NCBI RefSeq assembly: GCF_026262575.1
Contig: NZ_JAPKFL010000016.1
Location: forward strand, 1 to 64,000
Length of the DNA stretch: 64,000 nucleotides
Origin: Streptomyces marinisediminis
Lineage (GTDB): Bacteria; Actinomycetota; Actinomycetes; Streptomycetales; Streptomycetaceae
Direction of reading: 5' to 3'
Below the pieces are notes generated by a model. The model saw only the letters and a list, made by a program, of their open reading frames with translations, was not told the DNA's origin and made no database searches. The translations under genes and the position numbers were made by a program. This document shows, one piece after another, positions 1-8,858 of the stretch. How positions within the stretch are numbered: the first letter of the stretch is position 1; each line of letters begins with the position of its first letter.

Positions 1-1
1 T

Positions 2-38
2 GGAAGAGCCCCGCTGGTCGAACCAGCGGGGCTCTTCC
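2..38. terminator. Perfect 17-bp hairpin, probable terminator
   Basis: Two 17-nt arms (2-18 and 22-38) are exact reverse complements around a 3-nt loop CGA. There is no clear T-run, which is common for actinobacterial terminators. The gene it terminates lies outside the window. Confidence 0.7.
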
Positions 39-156
39 GCGTTGTGGTCCGGCCGGCCCCCGGGTCCGCCGGTTCCGTACCCCCGCGAGGCCTTCGTCCG
101 GGCCTGCCGGTAAGGTCAGGGAGCAGGGTTGGCACGTTCCGGTCAGGAGGCCCCGG

Positions 157-765
157 GTGGAGGTCCAGGAAACACGCGTCCAGACGGACCGGGTCCTCAC
201 CATTCCCAACGTGCTGAGCATGGCGCGCCTGCTCGGCGTCCCCGTGTTCCTGTGGCTCGTGCTGTGGCCGGAGTTCGGCGGCCCGAACGCCGACGGCTGG
301 GCGCTCGCCGTTCTGGCGCTGAGCGGCGTGAGCGACTACCTGGACGGCAAGCTGGCCCGCCGGTGGAACCAGATCAGCAGCCTCGGCCGGATTCTGGACC
401 CCGCGGCCGACCGCCTCTACATCCTGTCCACCCTCGTCGGCCTCACCTGGCGGGGCATTCTCCCGCTGTGGCTCACCGCGCTCCTGCTGTCCAGGGAGCT
501 GGTCCTGCTGGTCATGGTGTGGCTGCTCGACCGGCGCGGTTTCGCCCCGCCGCAGGTCAACTTCCTCGGCAAAGCCGCGACCTTCAACCTCATGTACGCC
601 TTCCCGCTCCTGCTTCTCAGTGACGGGGGCGGGTGGCTTGCGTCACTTGCCGCGATTTTCGGATGGGCGTTCGCTGGATGGGGTACAGCTCTGTACTGGT
701 GGGCAGGAGCCCTCTACGTGGTCCAGGTCCGCCGGATTCTCAGGGCGGACAGCGTGACCGGCTGA
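157..765 (+). CDS. CDP-alcohol phosphatidyltransferase family protein
   Basis: Membrane enzyme that transfers a phosphatidyl group from CDP-diacylglycerol to an alcohol acceptor, as in phosphatidylglycerophosphate or cardiolipin synthesis. The family signature DG-x2-AR-x8-G-x3-D-x3-D is complete (from DYLDGKLAR to LDPAADR, about residues 66-89), so the metal-binding active site looks intact. Several hydrophobic segments follow, and 202 aa is normal for the family. The GTG start has an AGGAGG ribosome site 6 nt upstream. It corresponds by position to the pgsA2-type gene (Rv1822) that opens the same block in mycobacteria. The acceptor alcohol cannot be told from sequence. Confidence 0.88.
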   Translation: MEVQETRVQTDRVLTIPNVLSMARLLGVPVFLWLVLWPEFGGPNADGWALAVLALSGVSDYLDGKLARRWNQISSLGRILDPAADRLYILSTLVGLTWRGILPLWLTALLLSRELVLLVMVWLLDRRGFAPPQVNFLGKAATFNLMYAFPLLLLSDGGGWLASLAAIFGWAFAGWGTALYWWAGALYVVQVRRILRADSVTG

Positions 766-874
766 GCCGACTCCGACAGCGTCGCGGAGCGAGGTGCCAC
801 CCCGTTTTCCCGGGAACCCCGCCGTGGGCTCGGTCAGGTCCGACCGTCGTCGTGTGAAGGAGGACGTTACCGAC

Positions 875-3370
875 ATGAAGGCCGTTGTGATGGCCGGTGG
901 CGAAGGCACCCGCCTTCGTCCGATGACCGCGAGTATGCCCAAGCCCCTCCTGCCCGTGGCCAACCGGCCGATCATGGAGCACGTTCTCAGGCTGCTGAAA
1001 CGTCACGGCCTGAACGAGACCGTGGTCACCGTGCAGTTCCTGGCCTCGCTGGTCAAGAACTACTTCGGTGACGGCGAAGAACTCGGCATGGACCTGACCT
1101 ACGCCAACGAGGAGAAGCCGCTCGGCACGGCCGGCAGCGTGAAGAACGCCGAGGAGGCGCTGAAGGACGACTCCTTCCTCGTCATCTCCGGCGACGCGCT
1201 CACCGACTTCGACCTCACGGATCTGGTGAATTTCCACCGGGAGCGCGGCGCGCTCGTCACCGTGTGCCTGACGCGGGTCCCCAACCCGCTGGAGTTCGGC
1301 ATCACCATCGTGGACGACGAGGGCCGGGTCGAGCGCTTTTTGGAGAAGCCCACCTGGGGCCAGGTCTTCTCCGACACCGTCAACACCGGCATCTACGTCA
1401 TGGAGCCGGAGATCTTCGACTACGTCGACCCGGACGTCCCCGTCGACTGGTCGGGTGACGTCTTCCCCAAGCTGATGAAGGAAGGCAAGCCCATCTACGG
1501 CTACGTCGCCGAGGGCTACTGGGAAGACGTCGGCACGCACGAGAGCTACGTCAAGGCCCAGGCCGACGTCCTGGAGGGCAAGGTCGAGGTCGACATCGAC
1601 GGCTTCGAGATCTCCCCGGGCGTGTGGGTGGCCGAGGGCGCCGAGGTGCACCCCGACGCCGTGCTGCGCGGCCCGCTGTACATCGGCGACTACGCCAAGG
1701 TGGAAAGCGGCGCCGAGCTGCGCGAGCACACGGTGATCGGGTCGAACGTCGTCGTCAAGAGCGGCGCCTTCCTGCACCGGGCCGTGGTGCACGACAACGT
1801 CTACATCGGTGAGCAGACCAACCTGCGCGGCTGCGTCATCGGCAAGAACACCGACGTCATGCGGGCCGCGCGGATCGAGGACGGCGCGGTCATCGGCGAC
1901 GAGTGCCTGGTGGGCGAGGAGTCCATCGTCCAGGGCAACGTGCGCGTGTACCCGTTCAAGACGGTGGAGGCCGGCGCCTTCGTCAACACCTCCGTCATCT
2001 GGGAGTCGCGCGGCCAGGCGCACCTCTTCGGCGCCCGCGGCGTCTCCGGCATCCTGAACGTCGAGATCACCCCGGAACTCGCCGTGCGGCTCGCCGGCGC
2101 CTACGCGACCACGCTGAAGAAGGGTTCCACGGTCACCACCGCCCGGGACCACTCGCGCGGTGCCCGGGCGCTCAAGCGCGCCATCATCTCCGCGCTCCAG
2201 ACCAGCGCCATCGACGTCCGCGACCTGGAGAACGTGCCGCTGCCCGTGGCCCGGCAGCAGACCGCCCGCGGCAGCGCCGGGGGCATCATGGTCCGCACGA
2301 CGCCGGGCGTGCCCGACTCGGTGGACATCATGTTCTTCGACGAGCGCGGCGCGGATCTGTCCCAGGCCAGCCAGCGCAAGCTGGACCGGGTGTACGCCCG
2401 CCAGGAGTACCGGCGCGCCTTCCCCGGTGAGATCGGCGACCTCTCCTTCCCGGCCAGCGTCTTCGACTCCTACACCGGCGCCCTGCTGCGCGCCGTGGAC
2501 ACCAGCGGGGTGGCCGAGGCCGGGCTCAAGGTCGTCGTCGACGCCTCCGGCGGCAGCGCCGGGCTCGTCCTGCCCAGCCTGCTGGGCCGCCTCGGGGTGG
2601 ACGCGCTCACCATCAACCCCGGTCTGAACGAGGCGCGGCCCACCGAGACGTCCGACGGCCGCCGCTCCGGGCTAGTGCGGCTGGGCGAGATCGTCGCCTC
2701 CGCCCGCGCGGCCTTCGGCGTGCGCTTCGACCCGGTCGGAGAGCGCCTGTCCCTGGTGGACGAGCGCGGCCGCATCATCGAGGACCACCGCGCGCTGCTG
2801 GTCATGCTGGACCTCATCGCCGCCGAGCGGCGCAGCGGCCGCGTCGCGCTGCCGGTGACCACGACCCGCATCGCCGAGCAGGTGGCCGCCTACCACGGCA
2901 CCCAGGTGGAGTGGACGACGACGTCGCCGGACGACCTCACCCGGGTCGGCCGCGACGACGCGACGATCTTCGGCGGCGACGGCCGCGGCGGGTTCATCGT
3001 GCCGGAGTTCAGCTCCGTCTTCGACGGCGCCGCCGCCTTCGTGCGGCTCATCGGCCTGGTCGCGCGCACCCAGCTCACCCTGAGCCAGATCGACGCGCGC
3101 ATCCCGCGCGCCCACGTCGTGCGCCGCGACCTGGCCACCCCGTGGGCGGTCAAGGGCCTGGTCATGCGGCACGTCGTCGAGGCGGCCGGGGACCGCTCCG
3201 TCGACACCACCGACGGGGTGCGCGTGGTGGAGTCCGACGGCCGCTGGGTGATGGTGCTGCCGGACCCGGCCGAGGCCGTCACGCACCTGTGGGCCGAGGG
3301 GCCGGACGACGCCTCCGCGCAGGCCCTGCTGGACGAGTGGGCCGCCGTCGTGGACGGCGCCGGGCGCTGA
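875..3370 (+). CDS. Mannose-1-phosphate guanylyltransferase-like fusion with a degenerate phosphomannomutase-like half
   Basis: An 831-aa three-part protein. Residues 1-235 are a nucleotidyltransferase domain with the signature GGEGTRLRP at 8-16, expected to make an NDP-sugar (GDP-mannose in the closest annotated homologues). Residues about 240-380 are a left-handed beta-helix of hexapeptide repeats. Residues about 385-831 resemble alpha-D-phosphohexomutase, but the catalytic motifs are lost: the TASHNP serine loop reads VRTTPGVP near residues 473-480, the metal loop DGDxDR reads DPVGER at 619-624, and the sugar loop GGExSGH reads GGDGRGG at 700-706. The ATG is chosen because MKAVVMAGG is the canonical N-terminus; a ribosome site AAGGAGG lies 11 nt upstream, and GTG at 854 is an alternative. 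The exact NDP-sugar is inferred. Confidence 0.85.
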   Translation: MKAVVMAGGEGTRLRPMTASMPKPLLPVANRPIMEHVLRLLKRHGLNETVVTVQFLASLVKNYFGDGEELGMDLTYANEEKPLGTAGSVKNAEEALKDDSFLVISGDALTDFDLTDLVNFHRERGALVTVCLTRVPNPLEFGITIVDDEGRVERFLEKPTWGQVFSDTVNTGIYVMEPEIFDYVDPDVPVDWSGDVFPKLMKEGKPIYGYVAEGYWEDVGTHESYVKAQADVLEGKVEVDIDGFEISPGVWVAEGAEVHPDAVLRGPLYIGDYAKVESGAELREHTVIGSNVVVKSGAFLHRAVVHDNVYIGEQTNLRGCVIGKNTDVMRAARIEDGAVIGDECLVGEESIVQGNVRVYPFKTVEAGAFVNTSVIWESRGQAHLFGARGVSGILNVEITPELAVRLAGAYATTLKKGSTVTTARDHSRGARALKRAIISALQTSAIDVRDLENVPLPVARQQTARGSAGGIMVRTTPGVPDSVDIMFFDERGADLSQASQRKLDRVYARQEYRRAFPGEIGDLSFPASVFDSYTGALLRAVDTSGVAEAGLKVVVDASGGSAGLVLPSLLGRLGVDALTINPGLNEARPTETSDGRRSGLVRLGEIVASARAAFGVRFDPVGERLSLVDERGRIIEDHRALLVMLDLIAAERRSGRVALPVTTTRIAEQVAAYHGTQVEWTTTSPDDLTRVGRDDATIFGGDGRGGFIVPEFSSVFDGAAAFVRLIGLVARTQLTLSQIDARIPRAHVVRRDLATPWAVKGLVMRHVVEAAGDRSVDTTDGVRVVESDGRWVMVLPDPAEAVTHLWAEGPDDASAQALLDEWAAVVDGAGR

Positions 3371-3442
3371 CGCCCGCCCGCCCGGGCCCTCCGGCGGCGG
3401 ATCGGAGGGCCCATTCGGCGGTACGCCCGCCGACGTGCGACG

Positions 3443-4345
3443 ATGTGCGGCATGTCGCAGCAGCACCCCGCACGGAGTACCGCACCGCGGCCTGCGCGAC
3501 CCGACGCCTCCATGTCGTTGCTGACCAACGTCATGGAACACAGCCTCGACGACGGCTACGCGGAGGCCGCGGCCCGGCGCGACGCCACCGGCCGCACGGG
3601 GCTGCCCCGCTCCCTGCGGGGCAAGCTCCTGCTCGCCCTCGGCCTGGTCCTGGCCGCGTCGGTGGTGACGCTGGGCGCCGCCCAGGCGCGCTACGACGCC
3701 CCCACCGCGGCCAAGGAACGCGAAGAGCTGATCGACCGCGTCGAGCAGGGCACCCGGGAGGCCGACGCCCTGGAGGCGCGGGTGCACGAGCTGCGCGAGG
3801 ACGTGGCGGACATGCAGCGCGAGGCGCTGCGCGCCGACGGCACGCCGGACGACCTGATCAGCCTGCTGGCCGGCTCGGTGCCGGTCACCGGCCCCGGCGT
3901 CGAGGTGGTCGTCGACGACGCCGAGGACACCCGCGCCGGTGGCGACGGGCCGCGCGAGACGACCGGCTTCTCCGACACCGGGCGCGTCCGCGACCGCGAC
4001 CTCCAGCTCGTGGTGAACGGGCTGTGGGCGTCGGGCGCCGAGGCCATCTCCATCAACGGCCAGCGGCTCACGTCGGTGTCGGCCATCCGGGCGGCGGGCG
4101 AGGCCATACTGGTCGACAACCGTCCCCTCGTCCCGCCGTACACCATCCGCGCGGTGGGGGACGGTCCCGACCTGCGTTCCCGGTTCGAGAGCAGCGTGGA
4201 CGGCCAGTACCTGCGGGTACTGGAGGAGAACTACGACATCCAGGCCCGGACCACGGTGCGCGAGGAGCTGGAGCTGCCCGCCGCACCGAGCCTGAACATC
4301 GAAACCGCCGAGCCGCTCCCGAACGGAAAGGGCAGCCATTCGTGA
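3443..4345 (+). CDS. DUF881 family protein, single-pass membrane protein
   Basis: A 300-aa protein with a short variable N-terminus, one membrane helix (about residues 61-80), a charged coiled coil (about 90-130) and a C-terminal DUF881 domain. It is the first of a DUF881 / small basic protein / DUF881 trio kept together in actinobacteria (Rv1823-Rv1825) and related to ylxW-ylxX-type genes near division genes in Bacillus. The function is not established; a scaffold role at the membrane is a guess. ATG at 3452 or 3512 could also be used. Its stop overlaps the next start in a GTGA. Confidence 0.85.
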   Translation: MCGMSQQHPARSTAPRPARPDASMSLLTNVMEHSLDDGYAEAAARRDATGRTGLPRSLRGKLLLALGLVLAASVVTLGAAQARYDAPTAAKEREELIDRVEQGTREADALEARVHELREDVADMQREALRADGTPDDLISLLAGSVPVTGPGVEVVVDDAEDTRAGGDGPRETTGFSDTGRVRDRDLQLVVNGLWASGAEAISINGQRLTSVSAIRAAGEAILVDNRPLVPPYTIRAVGDGPDLRSRFESSVDGQYLRVLEENYDIQARTTVREELELPAAPSLNIETAEPLPNGKGSHS

Positions 4346-4674
4346 TCGCCGTACTGGGCCTCATCGTGGGAGTCGTGGCGGGGCTGGTGCTCCGGCCCGT
4401 GGTGCCGACGGCCGTGGAGCCCTACCTGCCCATCGCCGTGGTGGCGGCGCTGGACGCGGTCTTCGGCGGCCTGCGCGCCATGCTGGACGGCATCTTCGTC
4501 GACAAGGTCTTCGTGGTGTCGTTCCTGTCCAACGTCGTCGTCGCCGCGCTGATCGTCTTCCTCGGTGACAAGCTGGGGGTCGGGGCGCAGCTCTCCACGG
4601 GCGTGGTCGTCGTCCTGGGCATCCGCATCTTCTCCAACGCGGCCGCCATCCGGCGGCACCTGCTCGGGGCGTGA
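4342..4674 (+). CDS. sbp: Small basic family protein (DUF1290, YlxX/Sbp type)
   Basis: A 110-aa hydrophobic protein beginning VIAVLGLIVGVVAG, with about three membrane helices and basic residues between them, matching the small-basic-protein family. The GTG start overlaps the preceding stop (GTGA), so translation is probably coupled. It sits between two DUF881 genes, the invariant arrangement of this family, which suggests the three products form one membrane assembly. No biochemical role is known. Confidence 0.88.
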   Translation: MIAVLGLIVGVVAGLVLRPVVPTAVEPYLPIAVVAALDAVFGGLRAMLDGIFVDKVFVVSFLSNVVVAALIVFLGDKLGVGAQLSTGVVVVLGIRIFSNAAAIRRHLLGA

Positions 4675-4679
4675 GGCCG

Positions 4680-5660
4680 ATGAGCGAGGACGACGGCAGG
4701 GCACCGGAGCCCGGGCGCGGCGCGCGCGAACCCGAGGCCGCCCCCGACACGCCCGGGCCGGCGGCGCGCCCCGACCGGTCAGCGACCCCCGGGCCGGAGG
4801 CGCGCGGCGAGCCGGCGGCGCCCGGTCGCGCGGCACCTGACCAGCCGCCACCCGAACAGCCCGCCGAGCCCCCCGCCGACGCGGCACCGGGCGCGGAGCC
4901 GCCGGAGCCGGAGCCCACCGGGGCGGAGGACGCGGCGCAGCTCACCGGACGGCAGCGGCTGGCCGCCGGACTGTGGCCGCCGCGGCTGAACCGCAACCAA
5001 CTGATCGCCGCTGCCCTGCTGTTCGTCCTGGGCCTGGGCCTGGCCATCCAGGTGCGCTCCACCAGCGAGGACAGCGCCCTGCGCGGCGCCCGCCAGGAGG
5101 ACCTGGTGCGCATCCTGGACGAGCTCGACGACCGCACCACGCGCCTGGAGGAAGAGCGGGAGCGGCTGGAGAGCCAGCGCTCGGAGCTGGAGAACAGTTC
5201 GGACCAGGCCGAGGAGGCGCGCCGGCAGACCCGCGAGCGCGAACGCCAACTCGGTATCCTGGCCGGTACGGTGGGAGCCCAGGGGCCGGGTGTCCAGATG
5301 GAGATCAGCGCCCCGCCCGACGTCGTGGAGTCCGGTCAGCTCCTGGACGCCATCCAGGAACTGCGTGCCGCGGGCGCGGAGGCGATCGAGGTCAACGACG
5401 TGCGCGTGGTGGCCGACACGTACTTCACCGACACCGACGGGGGAGTGCGCGTCGACGGTCGCCCCGTCTCGCCGCCCTACCGGTTCCAGGTCATCGGCCG
5501 ACCGCAGGACCTGGAACCGGCGCTGAACATCCCCGGCGGGGTGGTGCAGTCGCTCCAGGGCGACGGTGCCACGGTGACCATCACGCCCTCGGAGAACGTC
5601 GTCGTGGACGCCTTGCGGTCTCCGCAACGGCCTGACTACGCTCGGTCGCCATCGCGGTGA
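4680..5660 (+). CDS. DUF881 family protein with long proline-rich N-terminus
   Basis: A 326-aa protein. Residues 1-95 are disordered and rich in Pro, Ala and Glu, probably cytoplasmic. A membrane helix follows at about 107-125, then a strongly charged coiled coil (about 130-190, many Glu/Arg) and a DUF881 domain. It is a paralogue of the DUF881 gene two positions upstream and ends the trio. ATG at 4680 is preferred because it lies just after the upstream stop; GTG at 4671 overlaps that stop and is a real alternative. Function unknown. Confidence 0.83.
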   Translation: MSEDDGRAPEPGRGAREPEAAPDTPGPAARPDRSATPGPEARGEPAAPGRAAPDQPPPEQPAEPPADAAPGAEPPEPEPTGAEDAAQLTGRQRLAAGLWPPRLNRNQLIAAALLFVLGLGLAIQVRSTSEDSALRGARQEDLVRILDELDDRTTRLEEERERLESQRSELENSSDQAEEARRQTRERERQLGILAGTVGAQGPGVQMEISAPPDVVESGQLLDAIQELRAAGAEAIEVNDVRVVADTYFTDTDGGVRVDGRPVSPPYRFQVIGRPQDLEPALNIPGGVVQSLQGDGATVTITPSENVVVDALRSPQRPDYARSPSR

Positions 5661-5825
5661 TGCGAGGATGATCTCTTTGGGGGGCCGACGGGTCCGCGGC
5701 GCGTCGTGTGGTGGAAAATGTGTACTGGCCGCGGACGTTGGCCGGGGCCCGGCTCCGGCCTGTGTGAGCATCAAGGGTCTGTCCTGCCCCGCGGGCGGGT
5801 CTGTTTCGTGCGAGGGGAATCGCCC

Positions 5826-6602
5826 GTGAGTTTTCTTTCGAAGTTGTTCAGCAAGCGCAAGGACGCCGGTGGAGCCCACCGCGCGCCCAAGCACCAGCCG
5901 TCCGGCGAGCCCTCGCCGGAGGCCGGTGCCGAGCGTCCGCTCTTCCGCCCCGAGCCCACTGCTCCGGTTGGCGGCAATACGGGTGGTCAGGGCGCGGGTT
6001 CTGTTGACCCGGCCGCGGCCGGGCGCATAGGTTCCCAGGCACCATCGACCTCAGGTACGGGCGGAGGGTTGGGCGTGCCGGTCTGTCCCAGGTGCGGTAG
6101 CCAGGCGGCGGAGTCGAGCCGGTTCTGCTCCCACTGCGGCGCCCCGCTGCGCGGCGGCGCCCACGCCGCCGAGCGCCCTTCGGAGACGACGTCGACCATC
6201 TCGATCACCGGCCTGGAGGCGTACGACGCCGAGGCCACCGGTCAGACGCCGATGCTCTCCCCGGAGGCCGTCGCCGCCATCGACGCGCTGCCGGTCGGCT
6301 CCGCGCTGCTGGTCGTGCGCCGCGGGCCGAACTCGGGCGCCCGCTTCCTGCTGGACAGCGAGCTGACCACGGCCGGGCGCAGCCCGCAGAGCGACATCTT
6401 CCTCGACGACGTGACCGTCTCCCGCCGCCACGTGGAGTTCCGGCGCGGGGCGGACGGCGGCTTCACCGCGTCCGACGTGGGCAGTCTGAACGGCACGTAC
6501 GTCAACCGCGAGCCGATCGACTCGGTGCCGCTCAACAACGGCGACGAGGTGCAGATCGGCAAGTTCCGCCTGGTGTTCTTCGCCCACCAGCGAGGTGCCT
6601 GA
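5826..6602 (+). CDS. garA: GarA/OdhI-type FHA regulator with N-terminal zinc ribbon
   Basis: A 258-aa signalling protein. The C-terminal FHA domain (about 160-250) carries the phosphothreonine-binding signatures GRSPQSD, SRRHVEF and GSLNGTYVN, near-identical to mycobacterial GarA. Upstream lies the ETTS phosphorylation motif (120-123) that Ser/Thr kinases modify in GarA/OdhI. Unphosphorylated GarA binds and inhibits 2-oxoglutarate dehydrogenase and glutamate dehydrogenase. Mycobacterial GarA is about 160 aa; here a linker and a CPRC...CSHC zinc ribbon (87-104) precede the motif. The GTG start follows GAGGGG. The next gene is a MerR regulator, the order seen as Rv1827-Rv1828. Confidence 0.88.
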   Translation: MSFLSKLFSKRKDAGGAHRAPKHQPSGEPSPEAGAERPLFRPEPTAPVGGNTGGQGAGSVDPAAAGRIGSQAPSTSGTGGGLGVPVCPRCGSQAAESSRFCSHCGAPLRGGAHAAERPSETTSTISITGLEAYDAEATGQTPMLSPEAVAAIDALPVGSALLVVRRGPNSGARFLLDSELTTAGRSPQSDIFLDDVTVSRRHVEFRRGADGGFTASDVGSLNGTYVNREPIDSVPLNNGDEVQIGKFRLVFFAHQRGA

Positions 6603-6627
6603 CCAGCGAAACGTCCAGGGAAGGTTC

Positions 6628-7368
6628 ATGCTGCACACACCGTCGGGCGGCGCCGCTGGCGGCGCCGCCACCGCGGACGAGGGCCCGATGAGCATCGGGG
6701 CCGTGCTCGGTCTGCTGCGCGAGGAGTTCCCCGACGTCACCGTCTCCAAGATCCGCTTCCTGGAGGCCGAGGGGCTCGTGGAGCCGCAGCGCACGCCGTC
6801 GGGCTACCGCAAGTTCACCGGCGGCGACGTCGAGCGGCTGGCGTTCGTGCTGCGGATGCAGCGCGACCACTACCTGCCGCTGAAGGTGATCAGGGAGCAG
6901 CTCGACGCGCTCGACCGCGGGGAGCAGGTGACCGTCCCCGGGCCCGCGCAGCCGCGTGACCTGCTGGACGGGGCCGCGGCGCCCCTCCAGCCGGTGGACG
7001 CCGCCCGGGTTGGCCGCGCCGAGCTGCTGGCCGCGGCCGAGGTGGGCGAGGAGGAGCTGGCCGAGTGGGAGTCCTACGGGCTGCTGGGGCCGGCCGAGGA
7101 CGGCGGCTACGAGGCCGAGGCCGTGGAGATCGCCCGGCTCGTCGCCGACCTGGGGCGGTTCGGGCTCCAGGCGCGGCACCTGCGCGCGGCCCGGGCGGCC
7201 GCCGAACGCGAGGCCGGGCTGGTCGAGCAGATCGTGGCCCCGCTGCGCCGGCACCGCAACCCGCAGACCCGGACCCGCGCCGAGGCCACGGCCCGGGAGC
7301 TGGCCAGCCTGTCGGTGCGGCTGCACGCCACGCTGGTGCAGGCCGCGCTGCGTGCCCAGCAGCGGTGA
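6628..7368 (+). CDS. MerR family transcriptional regulator (Rv1828 type)
   Basis: A 246-aa DNA-binding protein. The N-terminal winged helix-turn-helix (about residues 20-90) has the MerR hallmarks MSIGAVLGLL, SKIRFLEAEGLVEP and RTPSGYRKF, followed by a helical dimerisation region and a second partial helix-turn-helix-like domain (EEELAEWESYGLL), as in Rv1828-type proteins. No metal-binding cysteines are present. The ATG is preferred because AGGGAAGG lies 4 nt upstream; GTG at 6595 would overlap garA. Its location directly after garA is conserved. The target genes are not visible here. Confidence 0.87.
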   Translation: MLHTPSGGAAGGAATADEGPMSIGAVLGLLREEFPDVTVSKIRFLEAEGLVEPQRTPSGYRKFTGGDVERLAFVLRMQRDHYLPLKVIREQLDALDRGEQVTVPGPAQPRDLLDGAAAPLQPVDAARVGRAELLAAAEVGEEELAEWESYGLLGPAEDGGYEAEAVEIARLVADLGRFGLQARHLRAARAAAEREAGLVEQIVAPLRRHRNPQTRTRAEATARELASLSVRLHATLVQAALRAQQR

Positions 7369-7501
7369 GCTGCGGGTCCGGCGGCGCTGGGCCGCGTGCG
7401 CAGTGGCGCTGGGCGCGGCCCCGGCGGGCTCCCGCCCCCGATGGCCGGGTGCGGGAGTGCCCGACTACCCAAACCGGCGGGGCAGCGCCTAGGGTTGCTG
7501 T

Positions 7502-7975
7502 GTGAACGAGCTCGATGTCGTGGGTGTCCGGGTCGAAATGCCCTCCAACCAGCCGATCGTGCTGCTGCGTGAGGTGGGGGGCGACCGCTATCTGCCCATC
7601 TGGATCGGACCCGGCGAGGCGACGGCGATCGCCTTCGCGCAGCAGGGTATGACGCCGGCCCGTCCACTGACCCACGATCTCTTCAAGGACGTCCTGGAGG
7701 CGGTCGGGCAGGAACTCACGGCCGTCCGCATCACGGACCTGCGCGACGGCGTCTTCTACGCCGAACTGGTGTTTTCCAGCGGTGTCGAGGTCAGCGCCCG
7801 CCCGTCCGACGCCATAGCGCTCGCCCTGCGCACCGGAACGCCGATCTACGGCAGCGACGGGGTGCTGGACGACGCGGGCATCGCGATCCCGGACGAGCAG
7901 GAGGACGAGGTGGAGAAGTTCCGCGAGTTCCTCGACCAGATCTCGCCCGAGGACTTCGGCACCAGCAACCAGTGA
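7502..7975 (+). CDS. Bifunctional nuclease family protein (DUF151)
   Basis: A 157-aa single-domain protein of the DUF151 family, with the typical start VNELDVVGVRVEMPSNQPIVLLRE, the core YLPIWIGPGEATAIA and the C-terminal RPSDAIALALR segment. Plant and Thermotoga members show nuclease activity or a trimeric fold, but the bacterial role is not settled. An acidic tail (DEQEDEVEKF) follows the domain. It lies between the two MerR genes exactly as Rv1829 does, so a shared regulatory context is likely. Confidence 0.88.
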   Translation: MNELDVVGVRVEMPSNQPIVLLREVGGDRYLPIWIGPGEATAIAFAQQGMTPARPLTHDLFKDVLEAVGQELTAVRITDLRDGVFYAELVFSSGVEVSARPSDAIALALRTGTPIYGSDGVLDDAGIAIPDEQEDEVEKFREFLDQISPEDFGTSNQ

Positions 7976-8171
7976 CGCGGCGGCTCTCCGGCCGCGTCGG
8001 GCCAAAGGCACGCCTTTACCCGGTACCAGGTCACGCCAAACCACACGTTAGGTGACTATCACCCGGCGTGCCGAGTGTGGCGATCGTTGACGCACTCGGG
8101 GTGACTGCCTACCGTCATGGAGGCAGGTCCCGGAGGCGTCAACTCGGGACGTGAAGGGATGGAGGGTCGGC

Positions 8172-8771
8172 GTGACCAGCACCGGCGACGGCGGGTCCGT
8201 GAGCAGCCCGCTCCCGCTGCCCGGGGCCCTTCCGCACCCCGCCCGGCAGCCAGCGGCGGAAGCGGCGGACGCCTCCGGCGAGCGGGTCGGCTACCGGGGG
8301 CCGACGGCCTGCGCGGCGGCCGGCATCACCTACCGCCAGTTGGACTACTGGGCGCGCACCGGGCTGGTCGAGCCCAGCGTCCGCCCCGCGTTCGGCTCGG
8401 GGACGCACCGGCTCTACAGCTTCCGGGACGTCGTCGTCCTGAAGATCGTCAAGCGGCTGCTGGACACCGGTGTCTCCCTGCAGAACATCCGCACCGCCGT
8501 CCGGCACCTGCGCAGCCGCGGCCTGCCCGACCTGCCGCAGCTCACCCTCATGAGCGACGGGGCCACCGTCTACGAGTGCTCCTCGCCGGACGAGGTCGTC
8601 GAGTTGCTCCAGGGCGGCCAGGGGGTTTTCGGCATCGCGGTGGGCGTCGTCTGGCGGGACGTGGAGTCCACGCTGTCGCATCTGCACGCGGAGCGGGTCG
8701 ACACCGGCGAGACGCTGGTCAGGGAGCACCCGGGCGACGAGCTGGCCAGGCGCCGCAACCGCGCCGGCTGA
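8172..8771 (+). CDS. MerR family transcriptional regulator (Rv1830/McdR type)
   Basis: A 199-aa regulator. A variable Pro/Ala-rich N-terminus (about 1-35) precedes a MerR helix-turn-helix beginning GYRGPTACAAAGITYRQLDYWARTGLVEPS, then a basic wing and a dimerisation helix. Its mycobacterial counterpart Rv1830 (McdR) has been linked to cell-division control. The GTG at 8172 is chosen because GGATGGAGG lies about 5 nt upstream; GTG at 8151 is in frame and possible. It completes the garA-MerR-DUF151-MerR block. Confidence 0.87.
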   Translation: MTSTGDGGSVSSPLPLPGALPHPARQPAAEAADASGERVGYRGPTACAAAGITYRQLDYWARTGLVEPSVRPAFGSGTHRLYSFRDVVVLKIVKRLLDTGVSLQNIRTAVRHLRSRGLPDLPQLTLMSDGATVYECSSPDEVVELLQGGQGVFGIAVGVVWRDVESTLSHLHAERVDTGETLVREHPGDELARRRNRAG

Positions 8772-8858
8772 CCTGCCGGGCCCCGGACACGGCCGGCGAG
8801 CGCCCGCCCTCGCCGCGCCGTGCGGCGACTGTCAGCGCCGTGCGGCAGCATCGGGGGT

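Noticed and set aside
15..30. TGGTCGAACCAGC, resembling a tRNA T-arm
   Set aside because: It is the loop of a 17-bp hairpin, with no acceptor, D or anticodon arms.
5661..5825. gcvH or a remnant in the gap before garA
   Set aside because: The gap is too short for a gcvH gene (about 125 codons) and its translations show no lipoyl-domain motif.
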